Translations under genes and position numbers: made by a program
From: Chloroflexota bacterium
GTDB lineage: Bacteria > Chloroflexota > Anaerolineae > Anaerolineales > Villigracilaceae
DNA: 33,343 bases
Direction: 5' to 3'
Assembly (NCBI GenBank): GCA_024434165.1
Contig: QMIW01000043.1
Coordinates: 1-33,343, forward strand
In this document: positions 9,459-17,709 of the stretch, piece after piece
How positions within the stretch are numbered: position 1 is the first letter of the stretch
Layout of the letters: each line of letters starts with the position of its first letter
Notes under the pieces: model-generated
What the model saw: only the letters and a program-made list of their open reading frames with translations
What the model was told of the DNA's origin: nothing
The model's database searches: none

Positions 9459-9503
9459 ATGGCGACAAGGGGAACACACGCCAGGCTCGCTACCCAAATT
9501 TGA
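9459..9503 (+). CDS. Candidate 14-residue leader peptide upstream of tnaA
   Basis: ATG at 9459 reads MATRGTHARLATQI then TGA at 9501-9503, ending 24 bp before the tryptophanase start. Its ribosome-binding context (GGAGACCGAATG) is nearly the same as that of tnaA (GGAGACCAAATG), as if the translation-start region had been duplicated. Classical TnaC leaders contain an essential tryptophan and this one has none, so any control mechanism would differ. It may also be chance. Confidence 0.4.
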   Translation: MATRGTHARLATQI

Positions 9504-9527
9504 CGCATACTCAAATTAGGAGACCAA

Positions 9528-10907
9528 ATGACTACTCACTATCCCCCCGAACCGTTTCGCATCAAGGTAACCGAAGCCATCCGTCTGATTCCGCGCGAGG
9601 CGCGGGAGGCTGCCTTAAAAGAAGCGGGCTACAACCTTTTCCTTATGAAAGCCGAGGATATTTTCATTGACCTGCTGACCGACTCCGGCACGGGCGCGAT
9701 GAGCCAGGAGCAATGGGCGGCGCTGATGCGCGGCGATGAGTCTTATGCCGGGGCGCGTTCGTTCCACCGGCTCAAAAGCGCCGTAGATGATATTTTCGGC
9801 TTCAAGTATTTCGTCCCTACCCATCAAGGTCGCGCTGCGGAAAACATCCTGGCGGCGTGCCTGGTGAAACCGGGGCAATACGTCCCCAGCAACATGCACT
9901 TCGACACCACCGACGCCAACATCCGCGCGCGGGGCGGGCGTCCGGTCAATCTCGTGATTGACGAAGCCCATGACCCCGAGAACCGTCATCCATTCAAAGG
10001 CAACATGGATATCGCCAAACTGCGCGCCTTCATCGAAAAGGTCGGGGTGAAGAACATCCCTCTGGGAATGGTAACAGTTACAAACAACGCGGGAGGCGGT
10101 CAGCCCGTTTCGATGGAAAACCTCAAAGCGATTGCCCAGGTCTACCGTGAGTACGACATCCCGTTTTTCATTGACGCCGCGCGCTATGCCGAAAACTGTT
10201 TCTTCATCAAACAGCGGGAACCCGGCTACGAGTCGAAGTGCGTCAAGGAGATTGCGCGCGAGATGTTCGCGCTGGCAGACGGCATGACCATGTCTGCCAA
10301 GAAGGATGCGATTGTCAACATCGGCGGGCTGCTGTGCATGAACGACGAGACCTTGTTCCAAAACGTGAAGAACGAGTTGATTTTGCGCGAGGGCTTCCCC
10401 ACCTACGGCGGGCTTGCAGGGCGCGACCTCGATGCGATGGCGGTCGGATTGTACGAAGGCTTGGATGAGGATTATCTTGCCTATCGTCTTGGGCAAACGG
10501 CGTACCTCACCTCGCGCCTGAACGAGGTAGGGATTCCCACCATCCAGCCGGCCGGCGGGCATGGAGTTTACGTCAACGCGGGCGCGGTCTTTCCGCACAT
10601 CCCAAACTATGAATTCCCCGCGCAGGCGCTGGCGGTGGAACTGTACCGCGAAGGCGGCATCCGCGGCGTGGAGATCGGCTCGGTGATGTTCGCCTGCCTT
10701 AACCCCGAAACCAACGAATGGCATTACCCCAAATTGGAACTGCTGCGCCTCGCCATTCCGCGCCGCACGTACACGCAAAGCCATCTGGATTACGTGGCGG
10801 AGACGCTGGCGAAAATCAAATCCCGCGCGGGATCGGTTCGCGGCTATAAATTCACTTATGCGCCGGAGTTGCTGAGGCACTTCACAGCAAGGTTCGAGCC
10901 GCTATAA
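9528..10907 (+). CDS. tnaA: Tryptophanase (beta-eliminating lyase)
   Basis: 459 residues, collinear with tryptophanase and tyrosine phenol-lyase over the full length. It cleaves L-tryptophan to indole, pyruvate and ammonia using PLP. The PLP lysine is in SAKKD (K259). Three positions that separate the two enzymes favour tryptophanase: D126 in HFDTTD (Thr in tyrosine phenol-lyase), I383 in VEIGS (Arg in tyrosine phenol-lyase), and H451 in RHFTA (Phe in tyrosine phenol-lyase). The ATG at 9528 follows AGGAGACCAA. A candidate leader peptide precedes it, and a repeat-rich spacer follows. Confidence 0.9.
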   Translation: MTTHYPPEPFRIKVTEAIRLIPREAREAALKEAGYNLFLMKAEDIFIDLLTDSGTGAMSQEQWAALMRGDESYAGARSFHRLKSAVDDIFGFKYFVPTHQGRAAENILAACLVKPGQYVPSNMHFDTTDANIRARGGRPVNLVIDEAHDPENRHPFKGNMDIAKLRAFIEKVGVKNIPLGMVTVTNNAGGGQPVSMENLKAIAQVYREYDIPFFIDAARYAENCFFIKQREPGYESKCVKEIAREMFALADGMTMSAKKDAIVNIGGLLCMNDETLFQNVKNELILREGFPTYGGLAGRDLDAMAVGLYEGLDEDYLAYRLGQTAYLTSRLNEVGIPTIQPAGGHGVYVNAGAVFPHIPNYEFPAQALAVELYREGGIRGVEIGSVMFACLNPETNEWHYPKLELLRLAIPRRTYTQSHLDYVAETLAKIKSRAGSVRGYKFTYAPELLRHFTARFEPL

Positions 10908-10908
10908 C

Positions 10909-10969
10909 AGACGATGGACCATAAACGATGGACGACGGATCATGCTCCATGGTCTGTCGTCTATCGTCG
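10909..10969. repeat. Imperfect palindrome of GACGATGGAC-like words
   Basis: Repeated words such as GACGATGGAC on one side face GTCTATCGTC on the other, giving an imperfect inverted repeat just after the tryptophanase stop codon. It may act as a transcript end and is probably a repeated intergenic element. Confidence 0.5.
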
Positions 10970-10984
10970 AAATCAAGGGGACGC

Positions 10985-10990
10985 TATAAT
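10985..10990 (+). promoter_or_regulatory. -10 box TATAAT upstream of the 11006 lipoprotein
   Basis: A perfect TATAAT ends 15 bp before the ATG at 11006. Transcription would start close to the gene and give a leader of only about 8-10 nt with no Shine-Dalgarno site. No good -35 hexamer is visible. Confidence 0.5.
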
Positions 10991-11005
10991 TCGGCGCAAA
11001 TTCCC

Positions 11006-11557
11006 ATGAAACTGCACCCCTTCCTCCTCACATTCATCCTTCTTGCCTCCGCTTGTTCTCTCCTATCAACAGCACAGCCAACGGCAGCCTCAGCAACCCA
11101 GCCCGTAGAACAAGTCAACGCAACCCCAACACAAACCCCAACCTCAATCGCAAAAACGCCGGAGATTCCAGATCGTCCCAGGTACATTCTCGACACCGTT
11201 GTCAACTACGACCTGCACAGCATCAACGTCGTTGAAACCATTCAATACCCAAATCACACCGGGCAGGAACTTGCTTCCCTCACGCTCGCCATCGCCGCCA
11301 ACCTTTGGACGGATTGTTTCCGGCTTTCCGAAGCAGCGGTGGATGGGATCCCTGTGATGGACTACGCACTCCGCCTGCACCGCCTCGACCTCCCGCTTCC
11401 GACTCCGCTCGCGCCTGATTCCGTTTCGACGCTGACTCTTCGCTACAGCCTTTCCCTCCCCTACATGGACCAGGTCAACAGCCAGCGGGCGCGCCAGTTG
11501 GCGTCGCTGTTGGAATGGGAGGGGTTCCTTCCTGCGCAGACACAGATGGCAGGGTGA
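11006..11557 (+). pseudogene. Lipoprotein with an M1-peptidase-like N-terminal domain, apparently truncated
   Basis: 183 residues from ATG at 11006. It has a lipoprotein signal (LLASAC), then a Thr/Pro/Gln-rich linker. A domain follows starting RYILDTVVNYDLHSINVVETIQYPNHTG and reaching LTLRYSLSLPY. That pattern resembles the N-terminal beta domain of M1-type metallopeptidase lipoproteins, which normally continue for several hundred residues with an HExxH domain. Here the frame stops after about 20 unrelated residues, and base composition becomes AT-richer at the same point. I infer loss of the catalytic part at the border of the accessory region. A short stand-alone lipoprotein is the alternative. 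Confidence 0.55.
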
Positions 11558-11687
11558 TGGCAAAGCTAAGGAACATAAATATGGCAGCAAACAAAATCCA
11601 CCAATTGGCAAGATTAATTTTTAGTGTCATGCAATTCCTCCATAGGTATTTTTATGCCTACAAAAGTAAGCATCTGAATCACGTAAT
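11558..11687. other. AT-rich non-coding spacer at the island border
   Basis: Nothing recognisable is seen in this 130-bp stretch. It marks the change from GC-rich chromosomal sequence to AT-richer accessory sequence. Confidence 0.4.
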
Positions 11688-12620
11688 TTATGGGTTGGGT
11701 AAATTCAGCTTCAAAACAGGACTGGGTATGTAATACACAGAACTTACGCCGGGAAAGGTGAATAGGTAATCTCCACCACCTTGTACAATCACCGCGCTTT
11801 CGTCGTAATACCAACTTCTGAAATAGTTATTCATACCTCCAACCCCACGAATTAGTTGGTTTGTTCCTACCAGATAAACGCCATCAGAACGCACGATATA
11901 TTTTTTCGTAGGTGAAGGCACTTCAGCACTGGAAACCGAAAAATCCACCACCTCATAATCCAATCCTAAGTCATTTGTCACTTGTTCAAGTAACATACCA
12001 TTCGGCAGGCTTAAGTCTGGAGAAAAGGGGTACTCGTAAAGGATTACAGCGTTCCCCGGACTCTCTCTGAAATCCGAAGGAAGCGCAATCAATGCGCCGT
12101 AGTAATGATGGATAAATATCATATCTGCAGATTCGATATAGGAAAAGTTTTTGGGGTCAAACTTACGATCTTCCAGGCGAGGCAATAACCCCAAATTAAG
12201 TAGCTCATATCTTTTTCCAGTGGTCAGATCCAAAATATAGTTCGGACGATAACGTGGAGCTCCTGGTCCAGCGGCCGCGCTCCCCTTAAGCCAGACCAGT
12301 TCAGGACTGAGAAAAACTCCCCTCTCCAGCAATTCTGGGTAATTCGGGACTTTTTTTATCGCCCCCGTGCGCAAGTCCAGCAAATACATCTTGCCAGCAC
12401 GCCCTTCGCGGACAAACAGGAATTCTCCACCCGGCACGCCCCAGACACCGGGTTTTTTGCAAGCGGAGATAAGCACCTCAGCATGAGGAGGGATTTCGCG
12501 ATCTTGCTCCAGACATAATTTTAGGAATAACAATTCCTGAGGCAGGTAGCAACAAAGAAATACCAAAAGTAGCGCTGTCAGCGCGAAACGAAGCGGTTTG
12601 TTCTCTTTGAGGTTTTTCAT
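11688..12620 (-). CDS. Membrane-anchored protein of unknown function
   Basis: 310 residues. A basic start (MKNLKENKPLRF) leads into one hydrophobic helix at about 11-28, which could be an uncleaved signal anchor. The rest is extracytoplasmic-looking and rich in aromatic and beta-forming residues. Recurring segments such as GKMYLLDLRTGAIKK, NYILDLTTGKRYEL and GDYLFTFPG resemble propeller-type repeats, but no named family was recognised. The ATG at 12618-12620 has GGGAGG about 8 bp upstream, so translation is likely. Lower GC than the flanking chromosome suggests it came with the accessory region. Confidence 0.7.
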   Translation of the reverse strand: MKNLKENKPLRFALTALLLVFLCCYLPQELLFLKLCLEQDREIPPHAEVLISACKKPGVWGVPGGEFLFVREGRAGKMYLLDLRTGAIKKVPNYPELLERGVFLSPELVWLKGSAAAGPGAPRYRPNYILDLTTGKRYELLNLGLLPRLEDRKFDPKNFSYIESADMIFIHHYYGALIALPSDFRESPGNAVILYEYPFSPDLSLPNGMLLEQVTNDLGLDYEVVDFSVSSAEVPSPTKKYIVRSDGVYLVGTNQLIRGVGGMNNYFRSWYYDESAVIVQGGGDYLFTFPGVSSVYYIPSPVLKLNLPNP

Positions 12621-12916
12621 ATTACGTTACCTCCCTCTCAATTCCGTGCTTCCTTTGGCAGTTTGCGAAACATATTTCCACTCCTTTTGGTTGGGTACAT
12701 GGTAGCAAATTTCAATTTCAAAGTCAACGTCGAATGTCACAAATTTTTTCTTCCATTTACCTCCTCGGGTGAGAAACGAAAGCAAAGTATCTCCACATAA
12801 CAAACTAAACAGGTTCCTGCAAAACGACACAAGCGGACCTCCCCTATCAACATTTCTGTAACATCTCAGCTGGTAGTTCATCTGTCAGCTGATTCTCATT
12901 TCATAAAGGAGATTCC

Positions 12917-13165
12917 ATGTTCACTTTGTTCAAACGTTTCATCCGCGAAGAGGATGGTCAGGACTTCGCCGAATACGCCCTGATCCTGGGCGCCATCGGC
13001 GTGGTCGCGATTGCCGTGATCGCCCGTTATCGCAACGAACTGATCGCCGCCTTCGAAGCAGGCATCGAAGCCCTGCGCATGCCGCTTTCCACCAGCGGTT
13101 TGGTTTTCAAGCTTTCAAAACCATTAATTGCCTACACGCAAACCAAGAACCCTGAGAGTCTTTGA
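12917..13165 (+). CDS. Flp/Fap-type (type IVb) pilin
   Basis: 82 residues. The core EEDGQDFAEYALILGAIGVVAIAVI is the Flp pilin pattern: a Gly-Gln cleavage region, the conserved Glu five residues later, and one hydrophobic helix. Such pilins are processed by a prepilin peptidase and assembled by Tad machinery at the membrane. Typical Flp pilins are about 55-65 residues. This one has a C-terminal addition (from about residue 55), possibly from readthrough into non-native sequence after damage. An excellent AAAGGAG precedes the ATG. No Tad ATPase is in the window; only a truncated prepilin peptidase is found, about 4.3 kb downstream. Confidence 0.8.
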   Translation: MFTLFKRFIREEDGQDFAEYALILGAIGVVAIAVIARYRNELIAAFEAGIEALRMPLSTSGLVFKLSKPLIAYTQTKNPESL

Positions 13166-13211
13166 TAGCCCGTCCAAATAGAATTATCCTTGAAGAAAGG
13201 AAAGATACAAC

Positions 13212-13625
13212 ATGGAAATCCCCCGACACTGGCGTCTCAAAAAACAACGATATGGTCTCGTTGGTGAGGTTTGCCCTCACTGCGATCACAAGATCTTCCC
13301 CCCGCGCGATGTCTGCCCCAATTGTGGCGACGAAGCGAAGGACCTCTTCGCCTTCAGCGGCAAGGGTGAAGTGTATTCCTACACTACCATTTATGAAGCG
13401 CCGGCAGGCTATGAAACCCAGGCTCCCTACACGGTGGCGCTCGTAAAATTGGAAGAAGGTCCCATGGTCACCGCCCAACTCACCGACGTGGACAACTCCG
13501 AGGTTCAGATCGGCATGCCCGTCGAAATGGTCACCCGCAAGATGCGGAATGATGGCGATGAGAGAGGGTTGATCGTATATGGGTATAAGTTTCGCCCTTA
13601 CCGATATATGCCAAATCAAGCATAG
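13212..13625 (+). CDS. Zn-ribbon/OB-fold protein (DUF35-type)
   Basis: 137 residues. Two CxxC pairs in CPHCDHKIFPPRDVCPNC (about residues 21-38) form the rubredoxin-like zinc ribbon. An OB-fold-like region follows (GEVYSYTTIYEAPAGYE, TVALVKLEEGPMVTAQL, VQIGMPVEMV). Members usually sit beside a thiolase-like or acyl-CoA-ligating enzyme and act as its partner. None is seen here, so it looks orphaned. GGAAAG precedes the ATG at a normal distance. Its 3' end overlaps, on the opposite strand, the decayed tail of a recombinase remnant. Confidence 0.85.
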   Translation: MEIPRHWRLKKQRYGLVGEVCPHCDHKIFPPRDVCPNCGDEAKDLFAFSGKGEVYSYTTIYEAPAGYETQAPYTVALVKLEEGPMVTAQLTDVDNSEVQIGMPVEMVTRKMRNDGDERGLIVYGYKFRPYRYMPNQA

Positions 13626-13930
13626 TTGACTTGGCATCCTGATCAAGGATCGCAAGAAGGTTTAGGCGAATATCGACCATAATTTTACGATTTCTGTCGA
13701 TAGTCGCCCTGTGAACCAAAGTATCAACTATCTGCTTCTTAAGCAAAAAGACTTGGTGTCGCTCCTCAGCATTCTGGGGAGCGATATTTTTTAATTCCTC
13801 AACCCCAATTCGTAAGTCCCCCAAATACTCCATAAATTTCTCTTCCCAATCATCGAGTGAATTAAGATTACAGAGTGTCGCATAAATAATTAAACTTTTT
13901 AGATAGGCAAGCCTGCCTGAGCAAAGAAAG
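13531..13930 (-). pseudogene. Serine-recombinase C-terminal remnant
   Basis: The minus frame is open from the IS edge at about 13930 to a stop at 13531. It reads AYLKSLIIYATLCNLNS..., NAEERHQVFLLKKQIVDTL and RNRKIMVDIRLNLLAIL. The last segments resemble the C-terminal end of large serine recombinases. The N-terminal catalytic part is absent, and the IS5-like element abuts the fragment. The final ~30 residues overlap the Zn-ribbon gene and are probably not native. It suggests a past integrated element. Confidence 0.5.
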
Positions 13931-14870
13931 ACTGAGACCCTATCCGTAAATAGGGAGGCCCATTAACAAAAAGACACTCCTGGTGCAGAATTGCAGGTGC
14001 GAGCCAAACAAGCTGCAAGGAGTGTCCAATGAGTTATACCACGTTGTGGGAAGTTCCCGATGGTTTGTGGGAACGGATCGAACGAGTGTTGCCGCGAGAA
14101 AAGCCGAAAGGTAGCGTGGGGCGTCCAGCCTTGCCCAATCGACAAGTCGTGAATGGCATTCGGTTTGTGTTGCGGAGCGGATGCCAATGGAAAGGCCTGA
14201 AAAAGGAATGGTACGGAGCCAGTAGCAGCCTGCATGAGCGCTTTCAAGAGTGGAGCGAGTCTGGTTTGTGGAAGAAGATTTATCGCTTGGTAGTGATGTA
14301 TTACCAGAAGAAGCGGCGGATCCGCTGGAAATGGCAAGCGGTGGATAGCAAAATGGTGCCCGCTCCATTAGGCGGTGACCAGACAGGGCCAAACCCTACG
14401 GATCGAGCGAAATCAGGTTCCAAAAGGCATGTCTGGGTCGATCAGCGTGGCGCACCATGATCCATTCAAGTAACTGCTGCGAATACTCACGATGTAACCG
14501 AGATCATGAACTTGCTCAATTGTCCGATAGTGCGTAGACCCAAGACCACTTACAAAGTTCAGCACTTGTGTGCAGATAAAGCGTACGATTTGGAAGAGGT
14601 GCGAACGAAACTGCGAAAACGAAAGATTACGCCGCATATTCGTAAACGTGAGTATGACTCAAATCCGATGCCACCGCCTTTGGAATCTGAGAAGCATCCT
14701 GCCAGACGTTGGGTGGTGGAACGGACCCTATCCTGGCAAAACGATTTCCGCTCATTGCGCACTCGCTGGGCTAAGAAATCGAGTAACTGGCTGGCTCTTA
14801 TCTTTTTTGCCTGCACCTTGATCCTCTGGAGAATGTGCTCCCATGACTAATTTACGGATAGGCTCTTAGT
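13931..14870 (+). mobile_element. IS5-family-like insertion sequence
   Basis: The ends 13931-13951 and 14850-14870 are inverted repeats matching at 19 of 21 positions and containing CCTATCCGTAAAT. The element is about 940 bp and encloses one transposase reading frame. Target-site duplication is not clear; the outer ACT/AGT trinucleotides could be flanking sequence rather than the element. It truncates the recombinase remnant at its left side. Confidence 0.8.
14029..14850 (+). pseudogene. IS5-family transposase interrupted by an in-frame TGA
   Basis: The frame starting MSYTTLWEVPDGLWERIERVL continues past a TGA at 14458-14460 in the same frame (DQRGAP-stop-SIQVTAANTHDVTEI) to 14850. Together it gives about 273 residues, normal for the family. 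Catalytic residues are visible on both sides: D in AVDSKM, D in CADKAYD, E in RRWVVERTLSW. The stop separates the first D from the other two, so the protein should be inactive unless the stop is read through. No slippery frameshift site is involved. Confidence 0.8.
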
Positions 14871-14890
14871 AAATTCCTACCATAGGCGAT

Positions 14891-15548
14891 TTATGGCGTA
14901 GGTAATACTACAGGTGTCGAAGACTGAACAACCAAAGGCAGCGTCTCTGGATGTTGTTCTCGGTATTTAATGTGGTCAATCATCTCTTTTATTCTTCCAT
15001 CAAAAATAGAGTTTCCAGTGTATGCGTCAAATTTCTCTTGCACTCCATTTGGAAACATCTTGTTAATATCAGATTCCCAAGTCGAGCCGCGGCTGGGAAC
15101 TTCTACATTTTGAACGGACCCATCTGTATTAATATGTATTACCGCAGGAATATCTGCCCTCCCCCCCAGGAATACTACATAGTGCCCAAACATATAGTTT
15201 TTGTTCAAAGCGCCCTAAAATATCCCATTCACATAAAGCCAAATCGTGTAAAGCAGAGGGGACTTGAATAAGGAGAGCTTTTATTAATTCTTTTTGATAT
15301 TCCTGCCATCTCTCTACTTGAACCGCATCTGGTGTAAATATGGGCGGTTGAGGCAACGTAGGTATTAGCGTTGCTTCGGGAGTTGCAGTAGGTATTACAG
15401 TAAGAGTTGGTAAAGCAGTTTTGGTGAGGGCGATATAAGTCTGCACGGCTACCATAGCTGTATTTTGTGCGTCTACAGGAATAGCTTGGGAAGGTGTGCA
15501 AGCTGCCAAAAGGATGACAAGGAAGATGATAGTAATTTGAACTTTCAT
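14891..15548 (-). pseudogene. Lipoprotein frameshifted at a G7 tract
   Basis: The N-terminal part from ATG at 15546-15548 has a clear lipoprotein signal (VILLAACTP), a Thr/Pro/Ala linker, and HDLALCEWDILGRFEQKLYVWALC. It then shifts frame. The natural continuation, GRADIPAVIHINTDGSVQ to GWESD-like and MFPNGVQEKF segments, lies in the next frame down to a stop at 14891. The join falls exactly at seven G residues (plus-strand C at 15161-15167); six would restore one frame of about 218 residues. It is either a sequencing error, a real mutation or a slippage switch. Confidence 0.7.
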
Positions 15549-15655
15549 GCTGTTTATCCCTGGTGCAACATGGTAGATATGGGAAGGTTATCTCAGGGGA
15601 ATTAAGTTATATCCCCCAACTATTTGGAAATTAACAATCTTAAGTTATATAAACT

Positions 15656-15683
15656 ATTATAAGTATCTCATTTCAAGTTTCAA
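15656..15683 (-). promoter_or_regulatory. Sigma-70-type promoter for the 15548 lipoprotein
   Basis: On the minus strand TTGAAA (15678-15683) and a perfect TATAAT (15656-15661) are separated by 16 bp. Transcription would begin near 15649, giving a leader of about 100 nt. Confidence 0.6.
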
Positions 15684-15772
15684 GTGACAAAAGTCAGAGA
15701 CTCTGTAACATAAGCGGTGGGCGAAAAGTGGAATGGGTAAAGAACAAGGGAAAGCGAAGGAAGGCGAACAGA

Positions 15773-16816
15773 TCACAGGAAGGGAGCAGCAGCCAACAAG
15801 AGCCCGGTTTCCATGCCTTGCCAGGACTTGTAGCCTCTGACCGTTCGAGCCCTCATTTTCATTCGTTCGATGGCTCGTTCAGTAGTATTGTTGGTCCAGG
15901 GAACTTGCGGTTCGGATTGGAAAGTGCAATAGCGTTGCCAGGTTTGGGCAAGCCGCAAGAGCAGGTCGCGCAACCTTTCTAGTGGAGAAAGCGTTTTAGA
16001 GTTGGAACGCTGGCGTCCAGGCAATTGTTTCCACAAGGCATACAGGCGTTTTCCACCCTCGGGATGTAAAACCTCCAACAAGGTTCGGGCTTCTTCCAAA
16101 ACCCACAACCATTCTTTTGAAAGATCGGAAGCCAGATCATGCAAGGTTCGTCCCACCCAGCGCCGGACATGAAACTGGCAAACCTGATGTCCCAATTGCA
16201 GTTTATCTGCCACGCCCCGGTCACTACAGAGATCGTCCGTCACAATGACACTGACGCCATGCCGCTGAACCAAGGGCTTCAACCAACGCTGAACAGCCTG
16301 TGGGTCGTATTCGTTGACATAGCCCACCGCCAGCGGGTCACCCGTGCCCAGGTCGACCGCCACCAAGACGGGCTGTTTTTCTCCCCACCCCTGCACATAA
16401 GCACCATCCAAACCCAGCGCGCGCACGGGCTGCCATTGCTTCTGCTTCTTGCGTTTGACATTCTCTTCCTGTGCATTGCGCCAGATGGTCATGAAACTGA
16501 GACTTACCTTCAATCCGCTCAAGATCAGTTCCGCTGCACGATAGCTCAATCCGAGGGTCCACAACAGCACGGAGAATATCTCCAGTCGTTTTGTTTGGTC
16601 GGCTGACGAACTCCCAGCAGGGTAATGTCGAAAGCTGCGCTGACAATGACCACAACGATAGCGATAGACGGTCACACTTCGTACATGGACATCCCGAACT
16701 TTCTTTTTGACCTTCCCCCAGCGTTGAAAGGTCGTGCCCTCGCAATATGGGCACTTCTTGGGACGTTCCTCCGTTTTTTGCTTGACATCCGGCAGTTTCA
16801 GGACAACAATTGTCAT
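15773..16816 (-). CDS. DDE transposase with N-terminal zinc ribbon (ISL3-like or unclassified IS)
   Basis: 347 residues from ATG at 16814-16816. An N-terminal zinc ribbon (CPYC ... CGHC, about residues 22-65) is followed by a helix-turn-helix-like region. The DDE core comes next, with LGLDGAYV, VIVTDDLCSDRG and the C-terminal NNTTERAIERMKMRARTVRGY containing the catalytic Glu. The frame is intact. The element's ends are not certain: GACTCTGTA-like sequence near 15699 and a related inverted word near 16909 are the only candidates. Alternative upstream starts exist, but this one matches the basic, zinc-ribbon-proximal start. Confidence 0.8.
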   Translation of the reverse strand: MTIVVLKLPDVKQKTEERPKKCPYCEGTTFQRWGKVKKKVRDVHVRSVTVYRYRCGHCQRSFRHYPAGSSSADQTKRLEIFSVLLWTLGLSYRAAELILSGLKVSLSFMTIWRNAQEENVKRKKQKQWQPVRALGLDGAYVQGWGEKQPVLVAVDLGTGDPLAVGYVNEYDPQAVQRWLKPLVQRHGVSVIVTDDLCSDRGVADKLQLGHQVCQFHVRRWVGRTLHDLASDLSKEWLWVLEEARTLLEVLHPEGGKRLYALWKQLPGRQRSNSKTLSPLERLRDLLLRLAQTWQRYCTFQSEPQVPWTNNTTERAIERMKMRARTVRGYKSWQGMETGLLLAAAPFL

Positions 16817-16976
16817 GGGTGAGTTCCTTATAAGCTTGGTGCCGATAACCATATCTTACAAGAAACTCATCCTTTTTTCTCCCAAAAACTACCTTCTTTG
16901 TACAGCCTCAAGTCATTTTAATATTTATTCACAATGCAATGAGAGAATTACTATTGAGTTTATTTATGGAGAATAC

Positions 16977-17423
16977 CTAAAAGAGAGGATAAATGAAATC
17001 AACCAGGTGAGAAGAATATTTCGGGAAAGTGCGCTTCGTCAGTTGCCGATGATTGTAGCAATATACAAAGAGTTGAATGTTCTTCGCCAAAGATTGCATT
17101 CTTCTTGAAAAGCACCTTGACTTGCGTGCCAGCCGTCTCAAATAGTTACGTAAATATGCATTGACCGCTTCGACCGAATAGGTTGCCTGTTTGTCAGTTC
17201 ACATTTCATATGTAACACCGTAGTACGAAGAGTCATAGACAGGAAAAGCTTCACTATAGTAGTGTTTGGCTTGTGGAGCATGTTCCAAGCAAGCTTGCAA
17301 AGCTTCTGAGGTTCTTTCCAGCACCACATCCCAATTCAAATCGCAGCGAGTATCGCGACCCACAATTGCCAGAACGCAGATTTCGTTTTTTTTGCCAACA
17401 AAGGTATACAGTTCATCCGCCAA
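16977..17423 (-). pseudogene. IS1-family-like transposase remnant
   Basis: The minus frame begins without a native start at DELYTFVGKKNEICVLAIVGRDTRC. It continues through VVLERTSEALQACLEHAPQAKHYYSEAFPVYD, meets a TGA at 17199-17201, and resumes in the same frame with TDKQATYSVEAVNAYLRNYLRRLARKSRCFSRRMQSL to a stop at 16977. These segments match the C-terminal half of IS1-type (InsB-like) transposases. The N-terminal DNA-binding part is missing and is replaced by the prepilin peptidase fragment on the other strand. Confidence 0.7.
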
Positions 17424-17431
17424 TCCCGATC

Positions 17432-17611
17432 ATGGGCGAAAGCGACACGTTCCCTATACCCACCCATTCATCTATATATTATCAGCAACCAATGACCTGG
17501 CTGCTCTTTTACCTTCTGGCTGTAAGCCTGTACGACTTACGTACCCATCGCATCCCGAACTGGTGTACGTATCCATTAATCGTTGCGGGCATGATCGTGC
17601 ATTTCAGATGA
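17432..17611 (+). pseudogene. Truncated prepilin peptidase (A24-type) fragment
   Basis: From ATG at 17432 (or the internal ATG giving MTWLLFYLL) the frame encodes a hydrophobic helix followed by AVSLYDLRTHRIPNWCTYPLIVAGM. The D-x-R-x-x-x-IPN pattern contains the first catalytic aspartate of aspartic prepilin peptidases. The frame ends after VHFR, so the second catalytic aspartate and the remaining helices are missing. A Flp pilin lies about 4.3 kb upstream on the same strand, consistent with a broken Tad pilus locus. Confidence 0.65.
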
Positions 17612-17632
17612 TAAATCCTCAAGAAATGAGCG

Positions 17633-17660
17633 AACACCCCTATGGATAGGGGTGTTTTCT
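17633..17660 (+). terminator. Intrinsic terminator
   Basis: AACACCCCTA (17633-17642) pairs with TAGGGGTGTT (17647-17656) around a TGGA loop and is followed by TTCTTT. It is a textbook plus-strand terminator just after the prepilin peptidase fragment. Confidence 0.85.
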
Positions 17661-17709
17661 TTGGGGTCCAAGAAACAATCAACCTTCTTGGTTTATACAG
17701 TCAGTTTTT

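Noticed and set aside
9615-10880. 421-residue minus-strand open frame
   Set aside because: Antisense to tryptophanase, which has complete motifs on the plus strand.
9528-10907. Tyrosine phenol-lyase assignment
   Set aside because: The residues D126, I383 and H451 match tryptophanase rather than the Thr, Arg and Phe of tyrosine phenol-lyase.
12627-12881. 84-residue minus-strand open frame upstream of the 12620 gene
   Set aside because: No ribosome-binding site, no recognisable domain, and its end is the Shine-Dalgarno region of the next gene; it more likely is leader sequence.
14458-14460. Programmed frameshift in the IS5-like transposase
   Set aside because: Both halves are in the same frame and no slippery run is present; it is an in-frame stop.
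17138-17329. 63-residue minus-strand open frame
   Set aside because: It is in another frame of the IS1-like pseudogene and has no similarity of its own.
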